30,448 nt of DNA, from positions 1 through 30,448 of the IMG/VR virus record IMGVR_UViG_3300046007_004410; one strand, 5' to 3'. Made by a program: the position numbers and the translations under genes. The notes under the pieces were generated by a model that was not told where the DNA came from, did no database searches, and was given only the letters and a program-made list of their open reading frames with translations. Positions 20,124-29,358 of this stretch are shown in pieces (the first letter of the stretch is position 1; each line of letters opens with the position of its first letter). The DNA is from a virus.

Positions 20124-20263
20124 AGGTATATCATAATTTGAAATATTTCGGTCATTACTCTATATTTGAAGTTGACGAAATGTTACCATACGAGAGGGGC
20201 ATTTTCTTCAGTTTGACTAAGAAAACAATAGAAGAGATAAACAAAACTAGAGGTCAGAGGTAA
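20090..20263 (+). CDS. -1 frame extension (gp51-position tail assembly chaperone part)
   Basis: An open frame -1 to the gp26-like gene. From the slip site it gives 59 codons; as a free gene from ATG 20090 it would be 57 aa but with no proper ribosome site. The product (HNLKYFGHYSIFEVDEM, LPYERGIFFSLTKKTIEEIN) is helical, like the small C-terminal part of tail assembly chaperones where an aromatic-rich EVDxMxxYER segment is common. It ends 6 bases before the tape measure gene. In T4 the corresponding slot is gene 51. The fusion would be 231 + 59 = 290 residues. Confidence 0.75.
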   Translation: MVSEDSLTSLYQVYHNLKYFGHYSIFEVDEMLPYERGIFFSLTKKTIEEINKTRGQR

Positions 20264-20269
20264 ACAGTT

Positions 20270-23200
20270 ATGAATATAAAGAACTTTAATTCTAACACAG
20301 GAACACATAAAACATCAAGTGGTAAAGACCTTTCTGCTTTAGCACCTGATGCACCTCAAATAGAGAAAATATCTGAACAATTAACCGAACTAGAAGAGCA
20401 AATCGAACAATTATCCACTAAAGACTCTTATAGTCGAGAATCTAAACTACTTGAAGCAGTTGATAGATTAACTGAAGCAGTAGAAAAAAAAGAAGATGAT
20501 AAACCAACGGTTAAACCTACATTTAATCCTGTAGCTAAAAAAACTAAACGAGCTAAAAAAGCCGAACCTACAGCACAAGCAAGTACAAGCACATCTGAGG
20601 ACACAACAAAAGAAGCTGAAGCTATCGTATCTCAAATAAAGCATAGCAAAGATAAAAGAGGTATACACAAAAGTGCCAATTCTCTTAATATTATGCAGAC
20701 AGCTACATTACAGGATTTTGCTCAGTTAAATGACATGTTAGGTAAAAAGATAGATGACAGTCTATCTACAGAGACTCCTAATATAAAAATGCCTAAACAT
20801 GTATTCACTGAACAAGAGAAAAAATTACTACTAAAGGCCTCAAAACAGTCATCTACATCTCTCAAAGAAATATCAGGTACACTGAAGAAAATCCACGAGG
20901 ATATGATTGACGAACAAAACACATCAATAGAGCTTCCTAAAAGGGCAAATAACCCGGATTGGGCTAAAACCAGTAGAGAGTCAAATAGACCAGAGATCAC
21001 ATCACCATACAGTAAAAATGGACAAGATCAGAACGGTTCAGGTGGGGGTTTACTTGCCGGTGCAGGAGGTGCTTTAGGTGCTTCTTGGTTATGTAGAAAG
21101 TACCCGGAAAAATGTAGAAAGTTAGGACTTGGGGGTCCTTTAGGGGCGGGGGACAACAAACCTGGAGGTAAACATCCTGCTGGAGTTGCTCACTTACCTA
21201 CAGATAAACCTGAGATGGAAGGTGGTAAATTCTCTAAGTATGCCAAATACGGTAAAGCGGGTCTTGCTATAGGTGGGTTGGCTTATGGTTATAATGCTCT
21301 GTTTGGTGGTTCTTCAAATGGGGGGGTAAGCGGTATAGGTGACTTTTCGGCTGGCACACCTGCTAAAGACTTCAGTTCGAAACCTGCACCTGTAAGTTAT
21401 ACACCACCGGCAGTGTCAAAACCGACTTATGATCCTTCATTGTATAAACCGGATAATGGTAGTTTAACTAGCAAATATCAACCGAAAACAACCGGTAATC
21501 TATTACCTCCACCTCCATTATTGACATCGGGTACATCAAACGCTAACATAGGTTCTAGAGGTAATGTCAGAGGGACACTTGAAGATGCTGTTATAAGAGC
21601 AGATAACGGTGTTAACTTATCAGGTCTCAATAGTGGCATGAAACATAACTTGACAGGTATGGCTAATGAGTACTATGCTAGAACTGGCAAAAGATTGGTT
21701 GTCACGTCGGGTTATAGATCGATGGAAAAACAATCGAAGCTGTTCAATGAGGCTGTTAGGAAATATGGGTCAGTGGCTGCCGCTAGAAAATGGGTTGCCC
21801 CTCCGGGTAGCTCAATGCACAATCACGGGTTAGCTGTAGACATAGATTCTAAACAACTCAATAAAGCTGATTCAATGAGGCTATTGTCAAAATGGGGGTT
21901 TCACAGACCTATACATGAGAAATGGCATATGGAACCTCAAGGAATTGATAGAGGTAGCGTTCTAAAAGGTGGAAAAGCTAATGTAAGTAAATTGGGACCT
22001 TCTAAGAAGACTGCCGCTATAGCTGGAGCAGGTGCTGGGATGGCTGTAGGTTCTTCGCTAAAACCTAAACCTGAAAATGAACTTAAAGCTCCGGGTACTA
22101 AAGACCTCTCAGGACATGAAAAAGGTGCTAAATCGGCTCTTCAACAACCTAGTACTATAAATGGCGATCAAAGTACTATCAAAGGTGAATATAAAGACGA
22201 CTGGAATCAGCTTCCAGCGTACAGTGAGTTCAAAGGTGATAATGGGTTTGACGGTCCTAGAAACAAAATGAGCACTAACTATGCTACAGCTAGTCATAAC
22301 CCGGATGAATATGAAGGACCTGCTTATATGCAGAAGTTCGATATGGGTAAATTCTTGGGTATGACACCTGAAGATCAAAAATCTGCTTTAGGTGCAAATG
22401 CCGCAGCAAATAATACAGGAACACCTTCCAAAGGTAGCGACTCTAGTATATCGGATTACTTAGTACCTGCAGGTGCCGCAGTAGCTGGAGCAGGTGGATT
22501 GTATGCCGGTAAAAAGTATCTAGATAAACGTAAAGCTAATGCAGGTACAGTGGAAAAACCTACACCCAAAACAGATAAACCATTGAGTACATTTGATAAG
22601 CTTAAACAGTCTGCATCGGATAAATTGAGTAACGCTAAGAATAGCACTTCCAAATTCTTTACTAAACAGTACGAGAGAATACCTGAAAAGTACAGAACTA
22701 ATCTAAAGAACAATACTAAAGCTATTTCTAGTAAAGTGTCGTCTGCTTATAACAGCACAAAAACAGTTATAGCTAACAACATACCGTCAAAAGGAGCTCT
22801 TGGTCTAGGTGCACTTGGAACAGGACTTGAAGTCTATAACGGTTACGACGCCCACAGTAAAGCAACGAATGAACATGGTAGGGACACTGCTATAGCAGGT
22901 ACAGGTGGTAGTATTGCAGGTGGTATGGCAGGTGCTAGTTTAGGTGCTAGCGTCGGTTCTGTAGTACCTGGTGCAGGTACTATCGTAGGGGGTATCGTAG
23001 GGGGTATAGGAGGGAGTATCCTAGGTGAGAAAGGTACTACTGCTCTTATGAACAGATTTATGACTAAAGGTGAAGATTTTGTACATGACAGTCTTAAAAA
23101 TAAAACAGCTGAAGAGAAAAAGTCTTACCTAGTTAGATCAATATTACCCGAGCTCAAACGAGTCGAAGATGATAGATCAATCAAGTTAGTGAATGACTAC

Positions 23201-23869
23201 ATAAAAAATACACTTGACCCACAAATAGCTAAAGATAAAAAGGCAATTTCAGATAAGTTAAGAAAACAAGCACTGAATGGATATGGGGATAAAAAATTAC
23301 CTACGTTAACACCTCCAAAATCACCTTTCGAGACAGGTTATAGTGAGTTCGAATCTGAAATGCTAGATTTAGGACCTCAATGGACTGATATTGGAAACAA
23401 ATATAAAGGTGATTCAGGATATATTAAGTTTCAAAAAGAGTTTATGGAGATGGACCGAGACTCCCAACAAGCTATCAGAGATCAAAATACGGACAAAGCG
23501 TCGAAAGAATTATTACGAAGATTCGATAAAGATGTTAAGAAAACAAGGGACGGTATCATAAAACAAAGCACTGATATTCAAACAGGTGTCATACCTTCAA
23601 ACAATCCTATAGGGTCTACTATTAGTACACCTGAAATGATAGTTGAAAAAGGAGGATCTGAATCATCTAAGATCCAGATAAATAGTAACACTAAGGCACT
23701 GGCAAAAGAATCTGCTACAGAGACACAAGGTGCAACGAACAACGTTACTAATATTCATAAAAGTGATGCCAATACAGGTGCTAAAACTGAACAAGTCGTT
23801 ACTAGAAACCACTTTTCTAAAGACGACTCAGTGGAACCTTTATTAGGTTATATGATGGCAAATAGATAA
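20270..23869 (+). CDS. Tape measure protein with M15 (VanY-type) D,D-peptidase domain
   Basis: 1199 residues, longest gene here. A coiled-coil N-terminus (about 30-75) leads into Ala/Lys-rich helices and several Gly/Ala-rich hydrophobic segments (about 258-275, 330-350, 580-595, 735-752, and a long glycine zipper at about 870-925), as in tape measures that insert into the membrane. At about 440-560 lies an M15 metallopeptidase domain: SGYRS (480-484), H517 and D524 in HNHGLAVDID, and H553 in KWHMEP, the zinc ligands. It would cut peptidoglycan stems during DNA entry. Position after the chaperones and before gp48 fits T4 gp29. A long, low-complexity protein, so the tape measure role is inferred. 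Confidence 0.82.
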   Translation: MNIKNFNSNTGTHKTSSGKDLSALAPDAPQIEKISEQLTELEEQIEQLSTKDSYSRESKLLEAVDRLTEAVEKKEDDKPTVKPTFNPVAKKTKRAKKAEPTAQASTSTSEDTTKEAEAIVSQIKHSKDKRGIHKSANSLNIMQTATLQDFAQLNDMLGKKIDDSLSTETPNIKMPKHVFTEQEKKLLLKASKQSSTSLKEISGTLKKIHEDMIDEQNTSIELPKRANNPDWAKTSRESNRPEITSPYSKNGQDQNGSGGGLLAGAGGALGASWLCRKYPEKCRKLGLGGPLGAGDNKPGGKHPAGVAHLPTDKPEMEGGKFSKYAKYGKAGLAIGGLAYGYNALFGGSSNGGVSGIGDFSAGTPAKDFSSKPAPVSYTPPAVSKPTYDPSLYKPDNGSLTSKYQPKTTGNLLPPPPLLTSGTSNANIGSRGNVRGTLEDAVIRADNGVNLSGLNSGMKHNLTGMANEYYARTGKRLVVTSGYRSMEKQSKLFNEAVRKYGSVAAARKWVAPPGSSMHNHGLAVDIDSKQLNKADSMRLLSKWGFHRPIHEKWHMEPQGIDRGSVLKGGKANVSKLGPSKKTAAIAGAGAGMAVGSSLKPKPENELKAPGTKDLSGHEKGAKSALQQPSTINGDQSTIKGEYKDDWNQLPAYSEFKGDNGFDGPRNKMSTNYATASHNPDEYEGPAYMQKFDMGKFLGMTPEDQKSALGANAAANNTGTPSKGSDSSISDYLVPAGAAVAGAGGLYAGKKYLDKRKANAGTVEKPTPKTDKPLSTFDKLKQSASDKLSNAKNSTSKFFTKQYERIPEKYRTNLKNNTKAISSKVSSAYNSTKTVIANNIPSKGALGLGALGTGLEVYNGYDAHSKATNEHGRDTAIAGTGGSIAGGMAGASLGASVGSVVPGAGTIVGGIVGGIGGSILGEKGTTALMNRFMTKGEDFVHDSLKNKTAEEKKSYLVRSILPELKRVEDDRSIKLVNDYIKNTLDPQIAKDKKAISDKLRKQALNGYGDKKLPTLTPPKSPFETGYSEFESEMLDLGPQWTDIGNKYKGDSGYIKFQKEFMEMDRDSQQAIRDQNTDKASKELLRRFDKDVKKTRDGIIKQSTDIQTGVIPSNNPIGSTISTPEMIVEKGGSESSKIQINSNTKALAKESATETQGATNNVTNIHKSDANTGAKTEQVVTRNHFSKDDSVEPLLGYMMANR

Positions 23870-23879
23870 GGAGCGATAA

Positions 23880-24578
23880 ATGCAATTCTTTTTTCCCGCA
23901 GACATTACAGCCCATAGGGATTATATTGCTATTATAGCAGAACAAGAAGTGGCTGATGTGTCGTTTCAAGAATTAATGGTTAAAACCGACTTAAAAATGA
24001 ATTCACACATGGTTAACTTAGGTTATGCCATATTGCCAATCCCAGCAAACATTCAAGAGGGAATGATACATAACTGGAATGTAACATCGGGTCTTACTGA
24101 AGAGTTTCAACAAAAACTAGAAGATACGTTCGGTAGAGCGGGTATTGTATGGAACTCAGCTAAGAAGACTCTTTCTAGAAGCGGTGTTCACTTAGATCCT
24201 CACTACTTACAAACATACGAAGGTACAGCACCTAGAACGTTTGATATGGAGTGGGCGTTCATTCCTCAGAACAAAGACGAAGCGGACACCTTAAGAAACA
24301 TGATTAAGACGTTTAAAGGGTGGGCTTCACCACAACCAGACTCTGCTAAAATCATGATCCAACAACCAGCAACATGGAAGTTAAAATTCAGCACTACAGT
24401 TGAAGATATGATTAGGTTTACTGATATGGTCGTTACTAATATCAGTGTCAACTACGCACCTAACGGGTACTCAGACTTCTTTAATGATGGGTTCCCAAAA
24501 CAAGTGAATCTCAGTATCTCCTTCGCTGAAAGAAGAACTACGTACAGAGAGCACTGGTTGGGTGAAGGTACTTATTAA
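23880..24578 (+). CDS. Baseplate tail tube cap, gp48-like
   Basis: A 232-aa protein with a segment APRTFDMEWAFIPQNKDEAD followed by TLRNMIKTFK, the pattern of gp48/gp54-type tube-fold proteins (strand then helix that packs on the next ring), and a final SISFAERRTTYREHW strand. Next to the tape measure, as T4 gp48. It would cap the hub and start tube growth. Starts 10 bases after the tape measure, with AAGGAGCG site. Confidence 0.75.
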   Translation: MQFFFPADITAHRDYIAIIAEQEVADVSFQELMVKTDLKMNSHMVNLGYAILPIPANIQEGMIHNWNVTSGLTEEFQQKLEDTFGRAGIVWNSAKKTLSRSGVHLDPHYLQTYEGTAPRTFDMEWAFIPQNKDEADTLRNMIKTFKGWASPQPDSAKIMIQQPATWKLKFSTTVEDMIRFTDMVVTNISVNYAPNGYSDFFNDGFPKQVNLSISFAERRTTYREHWLGEGTY

Positions 24579-24592
24579 GAAAGGTTTAAGAT

Positions 24593-25084
24593 ATGGAAAA
24601 TACATTAATGAATTTCGTTTATACTGAAGTTCCGGGGTTAGACGGTGATACGTTTAAAATACAGGACTTCACAAACCTATATTTCAAAATCGACCCTAAG
24701 TACTACTCCGACAACAAATATTTCGAGTACTATCAGGTATCAGATGATGAAACAATCGATTCAATATCATATAAAAAATATGATACTGTAAAAAGGTGGG
24801 ATTTGGTTCTATTCCTTAACAGAATAGGTTCACCGTTAGAGTTACCTAAGTCTTACAACACTGTTATTGCTAAAGGTGAGATGATGTACAGCAGATGGTA
24901 TGAAATCCACGGGTTTAATAAACCTGAATGGTTCAATGATGTTAAAAGAAAATATTTTATAACATTAGCCAACACTGAAAATGAGAAATACAGAGTCATA
25001 AAACTTGTTAGAAAACCTTATATGACGGACTTCATGTATGAACTCGATGACATATATAAAGCATATGTTAAAGCAAACTCGTAA
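24593..25084 (+). CDS. Baseplate wedge, gp53-like
   Basis: A 163-aa protein with YYQVSDDETIDSISYKKYDT followed by VKRWDLVLFLNRI and SPLELP, a LysM-like arrangement typical of T4 gp53 (PEELANAIYGNPQLYWVLLM, from memory). gp53 links the wedges around the hub during assembly. The remainder is polar with aromatic residues. Between gp48- and gp27-like genes. Confidence 0.75.
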   Translation: MENTLMNFVYTEVPGLDGDTFKIQDFTNLYFKIDPKYYSDNKYFEYYQVSDDETIDSISYKKYDTVKRWDLVLFLNRIGSPLELPKSYNTVIAKGEMMYSRWYEIHGFNKPEWFNDVKRKYFITLANTENEKYRVIKLVRKPYMTDFMYELDDIYKAYVKANS

Positions 25085-25093
25085 AGGTGTAAT

Positions 25094-26224
25094 ATGTTTT
25101 TAAAAATTACAGACTTTCATGACTTACAAGAGATACGAATCAAAATAGACGGGTATGAGATTGTACATGAGGATATAAGAGACCTGGAGATACACTGGCA
25201 GATAAACGAGATTTATACTGTAGGTTCTCTAAAATGGGTAGACTCTGTTCACATGATTGAACATAAACCATTAAAAGTAAATGATATAATGGACCTATAT
25301 TGGAAAGATGCTTCAGGTGAGACCTATAAGCAAAAGTTTGTTATAACTGAAGTTCAAGACGTTAGGACAGAGATAAGACAGAACATAGGTGCTATTAGGT
25401 TCATAGATCAGAACACTATAGAGTTCCTCAAAACGTATCACTCTAAAGGTTTCACCCATAATAAAATGGACGAGATATGCAAGTTCTACATCGGCAAATA
25501 CAAAAAAGACAAAGAACCTAAGTACGATATAACCAAAAAGGTATGGGGAAATGAACAAGGTGATGATTCAAACTCACATGTAGTTCCCGGTGATAGAAGC
25601 CTAATGAATAATTTTTATCGTTTCATGGCTGAAGGTGACTTCATTATCTATCAGGATAGAGAACATATAGTTCTAACTGAATGGAAAAAGATAACATCTA
25701 AAAGTGCTTTAGATCATAAACTAAAATTTGTACCAGAGAACATGAGTTATATGGGTAAAATGGGTGAATATAAGTCTGCTCCGGCAAACGGTCTTGCGGC
25801 AAACATTATCATGCCGGACCATAAAACCGTAAGAATAGATCATACTAAAGGTAAAAAGCTCATCAAATCCGATCTTGATTATAAAAAAGCTAGAGATGAT
25901 TCAGGTAAGACTGGTGCTACAGATGTAGAATGGGTACAAGGTAACGGAACAAGAGTCATAGGATACTCAACTAATACATCGGACTCACATGATTACTCAT
26001 ATAAGAAATACGTAAATAATATGGTATTGGCTGAGGTGATCGTGCCAGGATGGTCTAAACGTAACATAGGTGACATTATAGAGTTACAAATGGAAACACT
26101 CAATATCAATGAAGATATTGATAAGAACATGTCAGGGAAGTGGGTTATAACTAAGATGATAGATAAGGTGGCTCAAGGTCACTTTACTCAGTTACTAACA
26201 ATTGCTAGATCAGTAAACAAATAA
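25094..26224 (+). CDS. Baseplate hub, gp27-like
   Basis: A 376-aa protein, close to the 391 of T4 gp27. An N-terminal beta domain (IRDLEIHWQINEIYTVGSLK, QKFVITEVQDV), a middle with a PGDRSLMNNFYRFMAEGDFI helix and YQDREHIVLTEW, and a last beta domain that ends GKWVITKMIDKVAQGHFTQL fit the hub/VgrG-type fold that binds the spike. The gene directly before the gp5-like spike, as in other contractile systems. Sequence identity to T4 gp27 is low, so the call rests on layout, length and position. Confidence 0.8.
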   Translation: MFLKITDFHDLQEIRIKIDGYEIVHEDIRDLEIHWQINEIYTVGSLKWVDSVHMIEHKPLKVNDIMDLYWKDASGETYKQKFVITEVQDVRTEIRQNIGAIRFIDQNTIEFLKTYHSKGFTHNKMDEICKFYIGKYKKDKEPKYDITKKVWGNEQGDDSNSHVVPGDRSLMNNFYRFMAEGDFIIYQDREHIVLTEWKKITSKSALDHKLKFVPENMSYMGKMGEYKSAPANGLAANIIMPDHKTVRIDHTKGKKLIKSDLDYKKARDDSGKTGATDVEWVQGNGTRVIGYSTNTSDSHDYSYKKYVNNMVLAEVIVPGWSKRNIGDIIELQMETLNINEDIDKNMSGKWVITKMIDKVAQGHFTQLLTIARSVNK

Positions 26225-26233
26225 GGTTAAATC

Positions 26234-27181
26234 ATGTTAGAGATAAAAGACTTACGTAATACAGTCAAAAAGCAGAAGTTTTATCGAGCTGTAGTAGAAG
26301 ATTATAAAGACCCAAAAAAGATGGGACGTGTCCGTGTGAGAGTAGTAGGTGTCCATACATGGGAGACATCTGAAGTCCCTACAAACACACTACCTTGGGC
26401 TGAAGTTCTAACAGATAACATGTTTGGATGTAATGCGGGTGTAGGTACATCTGCGGTACCACTACAAGGTACATGGTGCTGGGTATTCTTTGATAATGAC
26501 GATTACAACTATCCAGTTATATTTGGATTAATAACAGGTAAAGCAGTACAACCTGATGCAGGTGAAGGATTTTGTGACCCGGCAGGTAGGTTCCCGTATA
26601 AAGACAGATGTGACGAACCTGACATGCACCGCCTATGTAGGGTTGAAAAATTAGATGAGACTATAAAGAAACCTCAAGAAGATAACAAAGATACACTCGA
26701 AGAGTTTATTAGCGGAGTGATCGAATTACCTGAGTTACATTCTAAAGCACAATACCCGGACTGTACAGTACAGGAGACTCAATCGGGTCATCATTTTGTA
26801 GTTGATGATACTAAAGGTAATGAACGTATATTCAAATGGCATAGAACGGGTACTTATTCAGAATGGAAACCTGACGGTTCGGTACAGTACAAAGTCAAAA
26901 AGGATAAAAAAGAGACTATTGACGGTCATAACGAAGAGCATATAAAAAAGTATCAGCAAACTATTATTGAAGGTGATTATCAATTACATGTTAAAGGAAC
27001 ACAGTCTACAGGTGGGACTACAGGTAGTCAAAGAATAGTTAACAACGATTCACTTGAATATACGGGTGGTGACAATGGTAGATATATATCAGGTAAAGAG
27101 CGTAAAGAAGTGTCAGGACAATCAGAACAAAACTACGGTGGGACTCTTAAACAGAAAGCACCTACTATATATCTAAATTAA
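26234..27181 (+). CDS. Baseplate central spike, gp5-like, without lysozyme
   Basis: Residues 10-115 form the gp5/VgrG OB-fold: FYRAVVEDYKDPKKMGRVRV, LPWAEVLT, and GTWCWVFFDNDDYNYPVIFG. After a cysteine-rich linker (114-137) comes a beta-helix-like C-terminal part (GHNEEHIKKYQQTIIEGDYQ, then a Gly/Thr-rich turn) ending TIYLN. T4 gp5 has a lysozyme domain between these; none is visible here. The M15 peptidase in the tape measure may take over cell wall cutting. A PAAR protein is encoded 1.9 kb downstream. Confidence 0.87.
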   Translation: MLEIKDLRNTVKKQKFYRAVVEDYKDPKKMGRVRVRVVGVHTWETSEVPTNTLPWAEVLTDNMFGCNAGVGTSAVPLQGTWCWVFFDNDDYNYPVIFGLITGKAVQPDAGEGFCDPAGRFPYKDRCDEPDMHRLCRVEKLDETIKKPQEDNKDTLEEFISGVIELPELHSKAQYPDCTVQETQSGHHFVVDDTKGNERIFKWHRTGTYSEWKPDGSVQYKVKKDKKETIDGHNEEHIKKYQQTIIEGDYQLHVKGTQSTGGTTGSQRIVNNDSLEYTGGDNGRYISGKERKEVSGQSEQNYGGTLKQKAPTIYLN

Positions 27182-27193
27182 TAAGATGTGTAG

Positions 27194-27199
27194 TATAAT
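27194..27199 (+). promoter_or_regulatory. TATAAT promoter before the 612-aa gene
   Basis: TATAAT in GTAGTATAATAC, 27 bp before ATG 27226, with TTAATA (27178-27183) at the 10-bp box position. An isolated TATAAT promoter in the late baseplate region, so extra early or middle expression of this part is possible. Confidence 0.5.
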
Positions 27200-27225
27200 A
27201 CATAAATCAAACATAAGGTAAAGAT

Positions 27226-29064
27226 ATGTCTCAATATTGTTATAATAACGTGTTTATTATGAAAAGTAGGTTAAGAAGTCCTATTACAAATCCGGCATAT
27301 ATTGATAATTTTTCTAGTGGTGTAGACCCTGACATATGGATTAATCTTTATTCTAGGTGGTTGGCTAGAAATGAAAATTGCTGTAAGAACATATTCGATC
27401 AGATGGAGTTGGATAAAACATTTGACTTTACTCTATATGACGTAGATAAGAATGGTGTTCCCGATAATTTTACTCTTGACGACCCTAGATTGCTTAAAAT
27501 AAAAGACGATGTTTTAAATAAGACTTATTATGTGTTCGAAAAGACATGTAAAAGCATGACTTATATGGACGATACACGAGATGCTGATGGAACCCCTATA
27601 TACAGGATAGTTAATTTTGACGCTTCACAAACGATCAGAGATATTATAACTCTTCAGGATATGGATATAGCAGATCCTACATTCGAAGACTATAAGAATA
27701 AGTTATACAATACATGCTGGGATGTTTTAGATGTAGATGTCCAACTGATGAAAAAGAACGACTTAGTATGGTTTGCTAACGACCCAGCTAAGTCACTCAT
27801 ACTGAATAAGATCATTTTAGACCTAAATAATCCACTAAAGAATCCTTTGTTGTTAGATAATTTCGACAGTGGTATCGACCCATTCAAGAACAATAAATGT
27901 ACACCTGGTGTACAACGCATAGTTATACCTCCTAGAGTAAATCAAAAGGTGTACGATAAGATGATGGACGAAGTTGTAAAGGATCCTACAATAGAGACGT
28001 TTTATCCTACATTCGTTAAGTTTAACACAGATGGGATATATAACCCAGGTCCTATTTATGACTCAACGTACAATTTCGGGTTCAACCCGAAAGATGGTAC
28101 GACTGTAATGTTATCAGACGACGGTACCGATATGAACGGTAACTTTTTGATTGATGAGGATACTATCACTGATAAAATAGATCAAGGTGACTTAGTTGAG
28201 TTGACTACTTCAACCGTACCTGCTGTTATATTCAGAAAAGACGATGATTCAATCACTTATTATGATGTAGACTTGGGAGAAGTTAGAGAGATACCATTTG
28301 ACTGGAACGGGGTATGGACTAATTTAGCACTTCTTGCGGCAAATAATGTCAGAAACCCATCATACGATGCTATGCAGGAAGACATTTGGGAACATTACTT
28401 AGATAAAATCGACGATAATCTTTACAAGTTGGCTACTATCAGAGACATACTAGAAGAAGTTAACTCGGCATTAATCGCTTTAATAGATTATCTTGACGAG
28501 GAGACATGTATTAGACTATCTGCCGCATTGAGTATCAAAGACTTGGATAGTCTATTGAATATTCTAGGATTTGCTGAATGTTTACTCAACAACTTTAGAG
28601 AGATTTTGTTAGGTCTAAGAAACCTTTCTAACATTCAGAGACTTATAACTGCCGCTTTTGGTGCTATTCTAGGTAATATCACTGCTACAGGTGATATTAT
28701 GAATCGTCTACAACAGCTAAGACAACAAGCGATGCAGTTCTTATCTATGTTAGATCAAGGTGTAGGTGCATCATTTGACATAGGTAATGGTGCTCTACAG
28801 TTAGACGTAGGTGTTTCACTTGATGTTCAGTGTCTTCTTGCTAAAACATTACTTGACGATTATTTAAGAGACGGATATGATATACTCATGGAAATGTTAG
28901 CAAGGGGTGCAGAGTTCGATGAGATTCTTGAAGAGTTAAAACGCTTAAGAAAAAATTTAGCAGGTGAAGGTATTAAGAAATGTTTAGATCGGTATTATCC
29001 AAGCACTCCTACATCATCGTCTAAAACTAATTACGGTATGTGGTGGACACCAGGTCAATTTTAA
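27226..29064 (+). CDS. Unassigned baseplate-region protein, 612 aa
   Basis: Not recognised. Between the spike and the PAAR tip genes, so probably a baseplate or fibre part. Two similar segments appear: NPAYIDNFSSGVDP (22-35) and NPLLLDNFDSGIDP (206-219), about 184 residues apart, suggesting a duplicated N-terminal domain. Two EF-hand or dockerin-like loops are visible: DVDKNGVPD (72-80) and DDGTDMNGNFLID (298-310), possible Ca2+ sites. The C-terminal third (about 390-590) is helical, rich in Leu, probably coiled coil, and ends with a Trp/Gly tail. Ribosome site AAGGTAAAG. Own TATAAT promoter. Confidence 0.75.
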   Translation: MSQYCYNNVFIMKSRLRSPITNPAYIDNFSSGVDPDIWINLYSRWLARNENCCKNIFDQMELDKTFDFTLYDVDKNGVPDNFTLDDPRLLKIKDDVLNKTYYVFEKTCKSMTYMDDTRDADGTPIYRIVNFDASQTIRDIITLQDMDIADPTFEDYKNKLYNTCWDVLDVDVQLMKKNDLVWFANDPAKSLILNKIILDLNNPLKNPLLLDNFDSGIDPFKNNKCTPGVQRIVIPPRVNQKVYDKMMDEVVKDPTIETFYPTFVKFNTDGIYNPGPIYDSTYNFGFNPKDGTTVMLSDDGTDMNGNFLIDEDTITDKIDQGDLVELTTSTVPAVIFRKDDDSITYYDVDLGEVREIPFDWNGVWTNLALLAANNVRNPSYDAMQEDIWEHYLDKIDDNLYKLATIRDILEEVNSALIALIDYLDEETCIRLSAALSIKDLDSLLNILGFAECLLNNFREILLGLRNLSNIQRLITAAFGAILGNITATGDIMNRLQQLRQQAMQFLSMLDQGVGASFDIGNGALQLDVGVSLDVQCLLAKTLLDDYLRDGYDILMEMLARGAEFDEILEELKRLRKNLAGEGIKKCLDRYYPSTPTSSSKTNYGMWWTPGQF

Positions 29065-29073
29065 GGAGTTATA

Positions 29074-29349
29074 ATGCCAGCAGCGCATAGATTAGGTGAT
29101 ATATGTTCAGGTCATGGTGTATGTCCACCGAGACCTACGATAGCGGGTTCGGAAAATGTTATGATTAACATGTTAAATGCTCAAAGAATAGGGGATCCGT
29201 ACGATCCTCATTGTGCACATGACAGTCAGTGTGCACAAGGTTCACCTGACGTTATGATTAATAACATAGGCGCTGTAAGATTCGGTGATGCGGTATCATG
29301 TGGAGGTGTCGCTAATATGGCATCTGAAAACGTTTTCATTAACGGATAA
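29074..29349 (+). CDS. PAAR-repeat spike tip protein
   Basis: A 91-aa PAAR protein that sharpens the spike end (T4 gp5.4 role). PAAHRLGD at the N-terminus, VMINMLNAQRIGDPYD, and VMINNIGAVRFGDAVSCGG are the repeated strands. Metal ligands are likely H14, H46 or H49, and C76. Starts AAGGAG before ATG. It follows the 612-aa gene by 9 bases. Confidence 0.93.
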   Translation: MPAAHRLGDICSGHGVCPPRPTIAGSENVMINMLNAQRIGDPYDPHCAHDSQCAQGSPDVMINNIGAVRFGDAVSCGGVANMASENVFING

Positions 29350-29358
29350 AGGATAAGA

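Noticed and set aside
20722-21000. 92-codon minus-strand frame in the tape measure gene
   Set aside because: Mirror of a low-complexity coding sequence; rich in Ser, Phe and Leu as expected for antisense of Lys/Glu codons.
26234-27181. Lysozyme domain in the gp5-like spike
   Set aside because: No E...D/T lysozyme motif or extra domain is seen between the OB-fold and the beta-helix; the linker is too short.
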